Source of the DNA: an uncultured Bacteroidia bacterium
Lineage (GTDB): Bacteria; Bacteroidota; Bacteroidia; Bacteroidales; UBA932
NCBI GenBank assembly: GCA_902768665.1
Contig: CACXMA010000001.1
Coordinates: 1 to 64,000 of the forward strand
Direction: 5' to 3'
DNA: 64,000 bases
Part shown: one piece after another, positions 36,174 to 44,771 of the stretch
Layout: each line of letters begins with the position of its first letter
Numbering within the stretch: position 1 is the stretch's first letter
The notes under the pieces: model-generated
The model's input: only the letters and a program-made list of their open reading frames with translations
What the model was told of the DNA's origin: nothing
The model's database searches: none
Made by a program: the position numbers and the translations under genes

Positions 36174-37076
36174 ATGATGACACCGCTTTACGTATACTGG
36201 AACGTCAACCACGAAATCGTCCACCTGTGGGGGAACTTCGGCATCCGCTGGTACTCCCTGCTTTTCGTGTCCGGTTTTATTATCGGCTACTTTATCTTCC
36301 GCTGGTTCGTCCGCCGGGAGGGCGTCAAGGAAAGCATCCTCGATCCGCTCCTCTATACGCTACTGATCGCGACCATCGTCGGTGCGCGCCTCGGGCACTG
36401 CATCTTCTATGAGCCGGAGGACTATTTCACCAGCTGGGCGGGTTTTTGGGAGATTTTCAAGCCCTGGCACGGCGGCCTGGCCAGTCACGGCGGCGCCATC
36501 GCCCTGGTGCTGGCGATGATCTGGTTTGCCCGGCGCTATGGCCGAAAGCATGGCTTCGACGTGTGGTGGATCTTTGACCGCCTTGTCATCACGGTCTGCT
36601 TCGCCGGCGCGCTGATCCGCTTCGGAAACCTTTTCAATTCAGAGATTTACGGTGCCGTGACGGATCTTCCGTGGGGCTTTTATTTCCCCCGCGACACCGC
36701 CTATGACGGCATGCCGCACCACCCGACGCAGCTCTATGAGGCCTTCGGTTATATCCTCCTCGGCCTGGCGCTGCTGTGGCTTTACGCCAAAAAGCTCCCG
36801 CAGCTCAAGCGGGGCACCATCTTCGGCATCTTCCTGATCTTCCTCTTCGGCCTCCGTTTTGTCATCGAGTTCGTCAAGAACGACCAGGTCGACTTCGAGG
36901 CCGGCATGGCGCTGAACATGGGACAGCTCCTGTCCATCCCCTTCATCCTTGCCGGCGCCGTCATCCTCTGGTGGAGCCTCCGCTACGGCAAGCCCGCCCC
37001 CGCCGATCCGCCCGTTGTGGAAAGCGGCCCGAAGAAGAAGGACGCCACCCACTACGCCAAGCCCCTCAGCGACTAG
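36174..37076 (+). CDS. lgt: Prolipoprotein diacylglyceryl transferase
   Basis: 300 residues, seven or so membrane helices. Family motifs: FGIRWYSLLFVSGFIIGY near the start, KPWHGGLASHGG, the signature RFGNLFNSEIYG and HPTQLYEAFGY. It adds diacylglycerol to the lipobox cysteine of prolipoproteins, the step needed by the lipoproteins in this window. A second in-frame ATG at 36177 is equally possible. It starts 4 bp after the methyltransferase stop. The next gene-like signal is a terminator at 37482. Confidence 0.96.
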   Translation: MMTPLYVYWNVNHEIVHLWGNFGIRWYSLLFVSGFIIGYFIFRWFVRREGVKESILDPLLYTLLIATIVGARLGHCIFYEPEDYFTSWAGFWEIFKPWHGGLASHGGAIALVLAMIWFARRYGRKHGFDVWWIFDRLVITVCFAGALIRFGNLFNSEIYGAVTDLPWGFYFPRDTAYDGMPHHPTQLYEAFGYILLGLALLWLYAKKLPQLKRGTIFGIFLIFLFGLRFVIEFVKNDQVDFEAGMALNMGQLLSIPFILAGAVILWWSLRYGKPAPADPPVVESGPKKKDATHYAKPLSD

Positions 37077-37098
37077 CCCGTCCGTCATACGATCCGCT

Positions 37099-37232
37099 GT
37101 CATTTCGAGCGAAGTCGAGAAATTTTTTCCCGTCATGCCCAGCGTATGCAGGGCATCCCTTATCGTCATTCCACGGCCCCGTCCAGCGCCTGCAGCAGTA
37201 TTCCCGTCATTCCACGGCTTGTCCGTGGAATC
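37099..37232. repeat. Cluster of palindromic repeats downstream of lgt
   Basis: Three full palindromes, 37099-37124 (GTCATTTCGAGC type), 37132-37158 (GTCATGCCC type) and 37206-37232 (GTCATTCCACGG type), plus a truncated copy at 37165-37184. All are in the same orientation. With the following structured region this accounts for the 516-bp gap between lgt and tolC; I see no gene in it. Confidence 0.75.
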
Positions 37233-37252
37233 TGTTCTTCGGTGCTGCGGGA

Positions 37253-37517
37253 GCCTGTTGTTGCTACTGCAGTGCAGGCTCGAAAGTGCGGAAACGGAGC
37301 GGCACCGGGGGCTTGACGAGCGGGCTTCTCCTTTTATTCCCGCCGTGCGGCTCGTAACGTCGGCGGACAATGCTCGTCATGCCGCTACGCGTCACCGCCC
37401 CCTGCACGTGGCCCCCGCGCATTTCCGTTTCCGCACACGAGCCCGCACCGCAGCAGCAACAGGCTTCCTCCGCCCCTGCGTCGCCCGGATATGAATTTCG
37501 TATATCCGGGCGTTTTT
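37253..37517 (+). ncRNA. Candidate structured RNA or inverted-repeat element
   Basis: Imperfect inverted repeat: left arm 37253-37312, right arm 37411-37464. Matching blocks are GCCTGTTG, then CTRCTGCRGTGCRGGCTCG, then TGCGGAAACGGA, then GGGGGC. The 98-bp loop has its own nested stem GACGAGC (37315-37321) / GCTCGTC (37372-37378). A strong intrinsic terminator follows at 37482. No protein reading frame is convincing. It could be a structured RNA cotranscribed with lgt or a small inverted-repeat transposon; no own promoter is visible. Confidence 0.35.
37482..37517 (+). terminator. Strong intrinsic terminator
   Basis: 11-bp perfect stem CGCCCGGATAT / ATATCCGGGCG (37482-37492, 37502-37512) followed by TTTTTGCTTTTT. 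It lies 400 bp beyond the lgt stop, so whatever is transcribed here has a long structured 3' part. Confidence 0.9.
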
Positions 37518-37592
37518 GCTTTTTAAAACGCTTCCATGGCGCATTTTTTGCAGGAAATACGCGCGCGAAAATAATATGAATATAACGATAGC

Positions 37593-39185
37593 ATGAAGTT
37601 GAAGAGAATGATGTTTTGCCTCCTGGCAGCCGCAGGCCTTGTTACCGCGGCGGGCGGGGCAAAGCTGTATGCCCAGTATGCCGTTGTCGCTCCGGCGGAG
37701 TCCATGGCCCGGACCCTGCCCGAGCTGGACACGACCGCCGTCACCGGCGCCGATACCCTGGTCCTGAGCCTGGAGGACTGCCTCAAAATTGCCCTCAGCG
37801 AGAACATTTCCGTCAAAATAGCAGACCAGGAAATCACCCGTAACGAATATGCCAAGAAAGGCAGCTATGCCGCCCTCTTCCCGCAGGTGAGCCTCTCGGG
37901 CTCCTACCAGCGGACCATCAAGAAGCAGGTCATGTATATGGACGGTATGTCCGGCGGCAGCATGTTCGGCTCCATCTTCGAGCCCATCTTCGCCGTCCTC
38001 GGCCAGATGGCCGCGGCTTCCGGCGTCCCGTTCGACCCCCAGGCCATCATCGACGCCATGAGCGGCGGACAGGATGCGGGTTCCGCCAGCGATGGCATCG
38101 AAGTCGGCCGTCTGAATACCTACAGCGCCGGTCTCACCGCCTCCATGCCGCTGATCAATTTCCAGCTCTGGGAGAGCCTCAAGCTTTCCGGCGCACAGGT
38201 CGAGCTGGCCGTCGAGCAGGCCCGCGAGTCCCGCCTCGCCATGGTCTCGAACGTCAAGCAGGCCTACTACGGCGTCCTTCTCGCCAAGGAGGCCTTCGAC
38301 GTCTACAAGACCGTCTATGAGAATGCGGTCGAGAATTTCGAGCAGACGGAGCGCCGGCACAACGCCCAGAAGGCCTCCGACCTCGAGATGGCGCGTGCCC
38401 AGGCCAATGTCGCCTCCGCCATCCCGAACGTCTATACCGCCGAGAACAACGTAATCCTCGCCCTGTGGCAGCTCAAGGCCCTGATCGGCATCGATCTCGA
38501 CAGCAACATCGATGTCGCCGGCCGGCTGACCGACTACACGGACACCATGCTCGGGGACGTTGCCCGCAGCGAAGACGACCTCTCCCTCGACGGCAACACG
38601 CAGATGCGCCAGCTGGCCCTCCAGGCCGACATGCTGGCCGCCTCGGTCCGCACGCAGAAGTACGCCAACCTGCCGTCCCTCGCCGTCGCCTTCTCCTACA
38701 GCTACATGGCGATGACCAACGACTTCAAGTTCAGCGAGTACAAGTGGACGCCCTACTCCTATGTCGGCCTCCAGCTGAACATCCCGATCTTTACCGGCCT
38801 CAAGAACTACAACGCCGTCCGCCAGGCCAGGGTCCAGCAGAGCGAGCTCGACCTCCAGAAGGTCAACGCCGAGCGCCAGCTCCGCATCGGCATCCGCCAG
38901 AGCCTCCAGACGATGGAGACCAACATGAAGAGCTATGCCTCCGCCCAGACAGCCGTCGACCTCGCCCAGAAGGCGTACGACATCTCCAGCAAGTCCTACC
39001 AGGTCGGCCGCAGCACGCTGACGGACCTCAATGACGCCCAGCTCGTGCTGACACAGGCCCGCCTCGGCGTCTCCCAGGCCATCTACAACTACCTGGGCGC
39101 AAAGACCAGCCTCGAGCAGCTGCTCGGCTATGATTTCCTCGACGACGAAGGCAATGTCGACCTCGAGGGTTCCTATGGAAAATAA
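37593..39185 (+). CDS. TolC-family outer membrane efflux protein
   Basis: 530 residues with a signal peptide (MKLKRMMFCLLAAAGLVTAAG). Two outer-membrane-efflux repeats follow, with long heptad-rich helices (VELAVEQARESRLAMVSNVK near 200; QKAYDISSKSYQVGRSTLTD near 455) and the Bacteroidota feature YFxxLxAKE-like YYGVLLAKEAFDVY. It forms the trimeric exit duct of the RND pump encoded just downstream. No lipobox is present. It is first in the operon, whereas adaptor-pump-TolC is the commoner order. Confidence 0.92.
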   Translation: MKLKRMMFCLLAAAGLVTAAGGAKLYAQYAVVAPAESMARTLPELDTTAVTGADTLVLSLEDCLKIALSENISVKIADQEITRNEYAKKGSYAALFPQVSLSGSYQRTIKKQVMYMDGMSGGSMFGSIFEPIFAVLGQMAAASGVPFDPQAIIDAMSGGQDAGSASDGIEVGRLNTYSAGLTASMPLINFQLWESLKLSGAQVELAVEQARESRLAMVSNVKQAYYGVLLAKEAFDVYKTVYENAVENFEQTERRHNAQKASDLEMARAQANVASAIPNVYTAENNVILALWQLKALIGIDLDSNIDVAGRLTDYTDTMLGDVARSEDDLSLDGNTQMRQLALQADMLAASVRTQKYANLPSLAVAFSYSYMAMTNDFKFSEYKWTPYSYVGLQLNIPIFTGLKNYNAVRQARVQQSELDLQKVNAERQLRIGIRQSLQTMETNMKSYASAQTAVDLAQKAYDISSKSYQVGRSTLTDLNDAQLVLTQARLGVSQAIYNYLGAKTSLEQLLGYDFLDDEGNVDLEGSYGK

Positions 39186-39197
39186 AAGATACAAGAT

Positions 39198-40223
39198 ATG
39201 AAAAACATCTTCCTTAAACTGCTTCCCCTCTCGCTGGCCGTCGTCGCCTGCGGCGGGAACAACGCCACCCAGAACACGACCCAGGCACCTGCCAAGAAGC
39301 AGGATGTGCTCGTCGAGGTGCAGTCGGCCGCTTACCGTGAAGTGCCCCAGGTGAGTTCCTATTCCAGCACCGTCCAGGCCTATGCCGTCAACAATATCAT
39401 GCCCCAGCAGGGCGGCCGCATCCGCAAGATCAACGTCGAGGTCGGCGACTATGTCGGCAAGGGCCAGATCCTCGCCGAGATGGACCGCCTCCAGCTCGAC
39501 CAGCTCGCCCTCCAGGTGCAGAACGACGAGATCGAGTATGCCCGTCTGAAGAGCCTCTATGAGGAGGGCGGCGTCTCCCAGTCCGATTTCGAGACCGCCG
39601 AGCTCGGCTACAAGCTGCGCAAGTCCAATTACCAGAATCTCGAGGAAAACACCATCCTCCGCAGCCCGCTCAGCGGCTATGTGACCGCCCGCAACTTCGA
39701 TGTCGGCGACATGTTCGCCATGACGGCTCCGCTCTTCACGGTCCAGCAGGTAACGCCCGTGAAGCTCCTCGTCGGTATCTCCGAGAGCGAGTACACGGTC
39801 GTCAAGAAGGGCGACAAGGTCGAGATCACCGTCGACGCCCTGCCCGGCCGCAGCTTCGAGGGCAAGGTCAACCGCCTCTACCCGACCATCGACCCGATGA
39901 CCCACACCTTCTCCGCCGAGATTCTCGTCCAGAACAGCGACCGGGTCCTCCGTCCGGGCATGTACGCCAAGGTGTCCGTGACCTTCGGCAACAACCAGCG
40001 CATCGTCATCCCCGACCAGGCCGTCGTGAAGCTTTCCGGCACCGGCCAGAAATATGTCTTTGTCGTTAATGAGGACCGCACCGTCCAGATGACGCCCGTC
40101 ACCCTCGGCCGCCACATGGAGGCGGAATACGAGGTGGTCGAAGGCTTGAATGAGGGCGAAACCATCGTCGTCAAGGGCCACGCCAGCCTCAAGACGGGCG
40201 ACAAGGTGGAAATCAAAGGTTAA
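39198..40223 (+). CDS. RND efflux periplasmic adaptor lipoprotein
   Basis: 341 residues. Lipoprotein signal with lipobox AVVAC, Cys18. The HlyD/AcrA adaptor layout is visible: barrel-sandwich lipoyl halves (INVEVGDYVGKGQILAEMDR and NTILRSPLSGYVTARNFDVG) around a short coiled coil (about 95-135), then beta-barrel and membrane-proximal domains ending VEIKG. It links the pump at 40236 to the TolC duct. Spacing is 12 bp on both sides, so one transcript. Confidence 0.93.
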   Translation: MKNIFLKLLPLSLAVVACGGNNATQNTTQAPAKKQDVLVEVQSAAYREVPQVSSYSSTVQAYAVNNIMPQQGGRIRKINVEVGDYVGKGQILAEMDRLQLDQLALQVQNDEIEYARLKSLYEEGGVSQSDFETAELGYKLRKSNYQNLEENTILRSPLSGYVTARNFDVGDMFAMTAPLFTVQQVTPVKLLVGISESEYTVVKKGDKVEITVDALPGRSFEGKVNRLYPTIDPMTHTFSAEILVQNSDRVLRPGMYAKVSVTFGNNQRIVIPDQAVVKLSGTGQKYVFVVNEDRTVQMTPVTLGRHMEAEYEVVEGLNEGETIVVKGHASLKTGDKVEIKG

Positions 40224-40235
40224 GCCGTCTGCCCT

Positions 40236-43200
40236 ATGAGTATCTATCGTTCGGCCGTCAGCAAACCGGTAACGACCCTGCTGATTTTCCTGGCATTCGC
40301 GATTATGGGTGTGTTCTCCCTATTCCGTCTGCCGATCGACTTCTTCCCGAACATTGAGTCCAATGTCCTGATGGTCATCACGGCATACCCCGGCGCCAGC
40401 GCCGAGGATGTCGAGAACAACCTGACGAAGCAGCTGGAGAACACGCTCAACTCCGTCAGCGACCTCAAGAACCTCTCCTCCCAGTCCCGGGAGAATATCT
40501 CCATCATCACCGTCGAGTTCAAGTACGGAACGGACATCGACCTGGCCTCCAACGACGTCCGCGACAAGCTCGACATGGTGTCCTCGTACCTTCCGGACGG
40601 GGCTTCGACGCCGATCCTCTATAAGTTCAGCGCCGACGACATGCCGATCCTCATCCTGTCCGCGACAGCGACTGAAAGCGTCACGGCGCTCGACAAGATC
40701 CTGGATGACGACGTCGCGACTCCGCTCGCCCGTATCTCCGGCGTCGGTACCGTGTCCGTGACCGGTGCCCCGAAGCGGGAAATCCATGTCTATGTCGACC
40801 CGGACCAGATGGCCGCATACGGGGTCAACATGTCCACGATCGCCGCCGTCATCGGCGCGGAGAACCGCAACGTCCCTTCCGGCAACCTCGATGTCGGATC
40901 CAACACCTACTCCCTCCGTATCAAGAAGGAGTTCAGCGATCCGGACGAGCTCAAGGACCTCGTCATCGGTTATTCCCGGGGCAATGCCGTCTATCTCAAG
41001 GATGTCGCCCGCATCGAGGACGGTGTCGAGGAACGCACGCAGGAATCCTACACCAACGGCGTCCGCGGCGCCCAGATCATCATCCAGAAGCAGTCCGGCT
41101 CCAACACCGTGGAGGTAATCCGCGAGGTCCGCAAGAAGCTCGAGGAACTCAAGCCCACTCTGCCGAACGACATCACGTTCACCGAGGTCATGAACACCTC
41201 GGACAACATCGAGAATACGATCAATTCCCTCTTCGAGACCATCATGATCACGTTCTTCGTGGTTATGCTCGTCGTGTTCGTATTCCTCGGCCGCTGGAGG
41301 GGCACCCTGATCGTGGTCCTGTCGATCCCGATCGCCCTGCTGGCATCCCTGATGTACCTGTTCTTCACGGGTAACTCCCTGAACATCATCTCGATGTCCG
41401 CCCTTTCCATCGCCATCGGTATGGTGGTGGACGACGCCATCGTGGTCCTCGAGAACGTGACCTCCCACCTCGAACGCGGCGAAAAGCCGAAGGAGGCGGC
41501 GGTCCACGGCACGTCCGAGGTCGGTATCTCCGTCATCGCTTCCACGCTGACCATGCTCTGCGTCTTCCTGCCGCTGACCATGGTGAGCGGCCTGATGGGC
41601 ATCATCTTCAAGCAGATGGGCTGGATGGTCTCCATCATCATGATCGTCTCCACGACGGCCGCCCTGACGCTGGTCCCGATGATGTGCTCCCAGATGCTGG
41701 ACAACAGCAACGACCACGGCAAACTCTACCGGATCTTCTTCACCCCGATCAACAAGGTGCTGGACGGCATTTCGCGCGGATACAGCCGCCTGATCGGCTG
41801 GTGCATGCGCCATAAGGTAACGGTGTTCATCGTGGCCGTGGCGGCTTTCGTGCTGACCATCGGCCTGCTGGCTCCGCGCACCAAGACCGAGTTCTTCCCT
41901 AGCGCCGACCAGGGCCGTCTGTCCCTGACGCTGGAGATGCCGGTCGGTACCTCGCAGGACGTGACGGCGGAAGTGGCCGCCCGGATCTATGACCGCATCA
42001 GCGCGGAAGTGCCCGAGGTCAAGATCCTCAGCTACTCCTTCGGCCAGGCCGACACCGACAACGCCTTTGCAAGCATGCAGAGCAACGGTACCCACCTGAT
42101 TTCCATGCGGATCAATCTCGGCACCAAGACCGAGCGAATCGCCTCCCACGGCCGTTCCACCGCCGATATCGCCGACCAGATCCGGCTCATCCTCCGCGAT
42201 TTCCCGGAGCTCAGCCGCAGCATGGTGAGCGAGGGGAACGGCATCGGCGGCGCATCCAGTATCCGGGTGGAGGTCTATGGCTATGACTTCCGCGAGACGG
42301 AAAATGTCGCCCGGCAGCTGCAGCAGCATATGGCCGAGAATCCGACCTTCTCGCAGATCACCCTGAGCCGCGACCAGTATACGCCCGAGTACCAGGTGGA
42401 CTTCGACCGCGAGAAGCTGGCCGTCAACGGCCTGACTTCGACGCAGGCCGCCGCGGCGGTCAGTGCGGCCATGAGCGGTACCGTCGCTTCGCTCTACCGC
42501 GAGGAGGGCGAGGAGTACAATATCCGCGTCCGTTATGCGCCGGAATTCCGTCGCACGGATGAGGACCTCGAGAACATCATCGTTTACAATCCGCTCGGCA
42601 AGGGCATCCGCATCAAAGATCTCGGCCGGATTGTCGAGGACGAAGTGCCGCCGACCATCGAGCGCAAGAACCGCGAGCGCCTGATCACCCTCACCGGTAT
42701 CGTGGCGCAGGGCTATGCCCTTTCCGATGCCGTCGCCGGGGCTGAAACCGCCATCAGCGAGTCGGATATTCCGCGTAGCGTAACCTGCGAGCTGGCCGGC
42801 GATTACCAGGACCAGCAGGAAATGTTCAGCGACATGGGTCTTCTCATCGCGCTCATCGTCATCCTGGTCTATATGGTGATGGCCTCGCAGTTCGAGTCCT
42901 TCCTGGGCCCGTTCGTGATCATGTTCTCGATTCCGTTCGCCCTTGTCGGCGTGTACCTTGGCCTTTGGGCGACGGGCACGGCGCTCGGCATGATGGCGAT
43001 GGTCGGTATCGTCATTCTCCTCGGTATCGTGGTGAAGAACGGTATCGTGCTCATCGATTACACGATTCTCTGCCAGGAGCGTGGGATGGATGTCCGCGCC
43101 GCCTCCATCGAAGCGGCCAAGAGCCGTCTCCGCCCGATTCTCATGACGACCCTCACGACCGTCCTCGGTATGATCCCGATGGCGATCGGCACCAAGGAGG

Positions 43201-43370
43201 GCGCGGAAATGTGGAATTCCCTCGGTATGGCCGTGGTCTGGGGTCTGTCCATCTCCACGCTCATTACCCTGGTGCTCATCCCGACCCTTTACTGCCTGCT
43301 GTCCGAATCCCGCACGCGCCGCCGCGCCCGCAAGGCCGCCCGCCGTGCCCGCAAGGCCGCCAAGGCATAA
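40236..43370 (+). CDS. HAE1-type RND multidrug efflux permease
   Basis: 1044 residues, full AcrB-like length with 12 membrane helices and two large periplasmic loops. The start SIYRSAVSKPVTTLLIFLAF is typical. The proton-relay aspartates are Asp399 and Asp400 in IAIGMVVDDAIVVLEN (TM4). The second half repeats the fold (GMMAMVGIVILLGIVVKNGI). The very basic C-terminus (RRRARKAARRARKAAKA) is unusual. Proton-driven export of drugs, bile salts or similar compounds is expected; the substrate cannot be read from sequence. Confidence 0.95.
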   Translation: MSIYRSAVSKPVTTLLIFLAFAIMGVFSLFRLPIDFFPNIESNVLMVITAYPGASAEDVENNLTKQLENTLNSVSDLKNLSSQSRENISIITVEFKYGTDIDLASNDVRDKLDMVSSYLPDGASTPILYKFSADDMPILILSATATESVTALDKILDDDVATPLARISGVGTVSVTGAPKREIHVYVDPDQMAAYGVNMSTIAAVIGAENRNVPSGNLDVGSNTYSLRIKKEFSDPDELKDLVIGYSRGNAVYLKDVARIEDGVEERTQESYTNGVRGAQIIIQKQSGSNTVEVIREVRKKLEELKPTLPNDITFTEVMNTSDNIENTINSLFETIMITFFVVMLVVFVFLGRWRGTLIVVLSIPIALLASLMYLFFTGNSLNIISMSALSIAIGMVVDDAIVVLENVTSHLERGEKPKEAAVHGTSEVGISVIASTLTMLCVFLPLTMVSGLMGIIFKQMGWMVSIIMIVSTTAALTLVPMMCSQMLDNSNDHGKLYRIFFTPINKVLDGISRGYSRLIGWCMRHKVTVFIVAVAAFVLTIGLLAPRTKTEFFPSADQGRLSLTLEMPVGTSQDVTAEVAARIYDRISAEVPEVKILSYSFGQADTDNAFASMQSNGTHLISMRINLGTKTERIASHGRSTADIADQIRLILRDFPELSRSMVSEGNGIGGASSIRVEVYGYDFRETENVARQLQQHMAENPTFSQITLSRDQYTPEYQVDFDREKLAVNGLTSTQAAAAVSAAMSGTVASLYREEGEEYNIRVRYAPEFRRTDEDLENIIVYNPLGKGIRIKDLGRIVEDEVPPTIERKNRERLITLTGIVAQGYALSDAVAGAETAISESDIPRSVTCELAGDYQDQQEMFSDMGLLIALIVILVYMVMASQFESFLGPFVIMFSIPFALVGVYLGLWATGTALGMMAMVGIVILLGIVVKNGIVLIDYTILCQERGMDVRAASIEAAKSRLRPILMTTLTTVLGMIPMAIGTKEGAEMWNSLGMAVVWGLSISTLITLVLIPTLYCLLSESRTRRRARKAARRARKAAKA

Positions 43371-43378
43371 CGCAACAC

Positions 43379-43407
43379 GTCATTCCACGGCCCCGTCCGT
43401 GGAATCC
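43379..43407. repeat. Palindromic repeat (GTCATTCCACGG type)
   Basis: GTCATTCCACGG...CCGTGGAATCC with a five-base loop, between the RND permease and PII-like genes, within an operon. Confidence 0.8.
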
Positions 43408-43419
43408 AATACCTTAGAT

Positions 43420-43713
43420 ATGAAAGCCATATTCATCGCCTACAACCAGGCCTATAACGAAGAAATCGTCGCCCTGCTTGAGCAACTCGGGCAGCGCGGC
43501 TATACCAAGTGGGAAGAAGTCGGCGGCCGCGGCACCGAAAGCGGTCTGCCGCACCTCGGCAACCATGCCTGGCCGACGCAGAACCACGCCGTGCTGACGG
43601 TCGTGGACAACGCCCTGGCCCCGCAGATCATGGAGGCGCTCCGCAAAACGGACGTCGACAACCCGCTCCTTGGCCTTCGGGCATACGTTTTGCCTGTAGA
43701 GGACGCGTTATGA
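43420..43713 (+). CDS. PII-like regulatory protein of the RND operon
   Basis: 97 residues from the ATG at 43420. MKAIFIAYNQAYNEEIVALL and the later HAVLTVVDNALAPQIMEAL give a ferredoxin-like PII fold; the T-loop region GRGTESGLPHLGNHAWPTQN replaces the uridylylated loop of GlnB. Similar small PII-like proteins are encoded beside RND pumps in Bacteroidota. It may sense a small molecule and tune the pump, which is inference. Its stop overlaps the next start (ATGA), so it is coupled to the following periplasmic protein. Confidence 0.7.
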   Translation: MKAIFIAYNQAYNEEIVALLEQLGQRGYTKWEEVGGRGTESGLPHLGNHAWPTQNHAVLTVVDNALAPQIMEALRKTDVDNPLLGLRAYVLPVEDAL

Positions 43714-44687
43714 GAAAAAACCGCATTCTGATCGTGGCGGCGGCGCTCCTGGCCGCCGTCCTTCCGGTATCCGCCCAGCAGGCGGCCATCCGCTATTCCT
43801 ATCTGAACAACGGCTTCGCCTATACTTCGGCGGAGCGGGAATATGTCGACTGCAGCCAGCCTTTCTGGGTCCGCCTCGAGCGCATCGGCTTCCCGGGCGG
43901 CTCCGTGGCCTACAAGCTGGAGCTCGATTTCGTGGCGCCGAAGTCCATCAACATCCCGAAGAACGTCAAGTTCTCTGCCCAGACTAATGACGGCAAGATC
44001 ATCCGCGCGACGCAGATGGCGGCCGAACGGACGGGGAAGCGTGCCTTCACGGACGCTTCCGGGGCGACGTTCTACTGGAACCGCGGCCAGTACCTCCTCG
44101 AGGAGGCCGACGTCCAGAAGCTCGCCGGCGGCACCAAGATCATGGAAGTGGCCTACAACTGGAGTCCGGACGGCTTCTGGCAGATCGAGTTCCGCAAGAA
44201 CGAGTTTGGACAGGTTCTCAAGCGCCAGCTCGCCGCCCTGAAGCAGGCGCCTGTCCCGACGGAAGAAATTGGCGACCGCATCGCCGACTACGGCGACCGT
44301 ACGGGCAGCCTCACGATCGTCGCCAAGCCCGACGTCACGGGCGATGCGACCTTCCAGCTGCGCTACATCTATTATAAGAAGACCAATCTCGAGGACTTCG
44401 AGCTCGGCATCCAGCTCGCCACGGGCCGCAGCGATGTCATTCTGCTCGAGTCGCCCGTCGTCTTTAGCTTCAAGGACGGCACCTCCATGCAGCTTCTCCA
44501 GCAACAGGAGGCCAACAACAAGGTAATCGTCTATCCGGAGCCCGCCGAGCTCCGCCGCCTGATGAATAACGTCAAGTCCGTGACCTACACGACCGAAGAC
44601 GGCGTGAAGCATACCGTCCCCCTCGCTGACTTCTCCGGGCCCCTCGCCCGCCAGTGCAGCGCCCTGCTGATGGTCGCCCCGATCTAA
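43710..44687 (+). CDS. Periplasmic protein of unknown function in the RND operon
   Basis: 325 residues with a clean signal peptide (ILIVAAALLAAVLPVSAQQ). The mature part is mixed beta, with paired segments such as FWVRLERIGFPGGSVAYKLE and FQLRYIYYKKTNLEDFELGI. No catalytic motif or metal site is evident. It is translationally coupled to the PII-like gene and followed by a terminator, making it the last gene of the five-gene efflux operon. Its conservation with the PII-like protein would be the first clue to function. Confidence 0.65.
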   Translation: MRKNRILIVAAALLAAVLPVSAQQAAIRYSYLNNGFAYTSAEREYVDCSQPFWVRLERIGFPGGSVAYKLELDFVAPKSINIPKNVKFSAQTNDGKIIRATQMAAERTGKRAFTDASGATFYWNRGQYLLEEADVQKLAGGTKIMEVAYNWSPDGFWQIEFRKNEFGQVLKRQLAALKQAPVPTEEIGDRIADYGDRTGSLTIVAKPDVTGDATFQLRYIYYKKTNLEDFELGIQLATGRSDVILLESPVVFSFKDGTSMQLLQQQEANNKVIVYPEPAELRRLMNNVKSVTYTTEDGVKHTVPLADFSGPLARQCSALLMVAPI

Positions 44688-44690
44688 AAC

Positions 44691-44724
44691 AAAACTCCGG
44701 TGCCGAAAGCATCGGAGTTTTTTG
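44691..44724 (+). terminator. Terminator of the RND efflux operon
   Basis: Stem AAACTCCGGTGC / GCATCGGAGTTT (one G-U pair) with a CGAAA loop and a T-run after it. Confidence 0.88.
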
Positions 44725-44771
44725 ATGCCCCGAACAAGCTGGGCACAGAATTAAGAGGCTGACCCTTTTTG

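Noticed and set aside
37077-37592. Retron or group II intron in the gap after lgt
   Set aside because: No reverse transcriptase is adjacent, and no domain V-like hairpin or msr/msd arrangement is recognisable.
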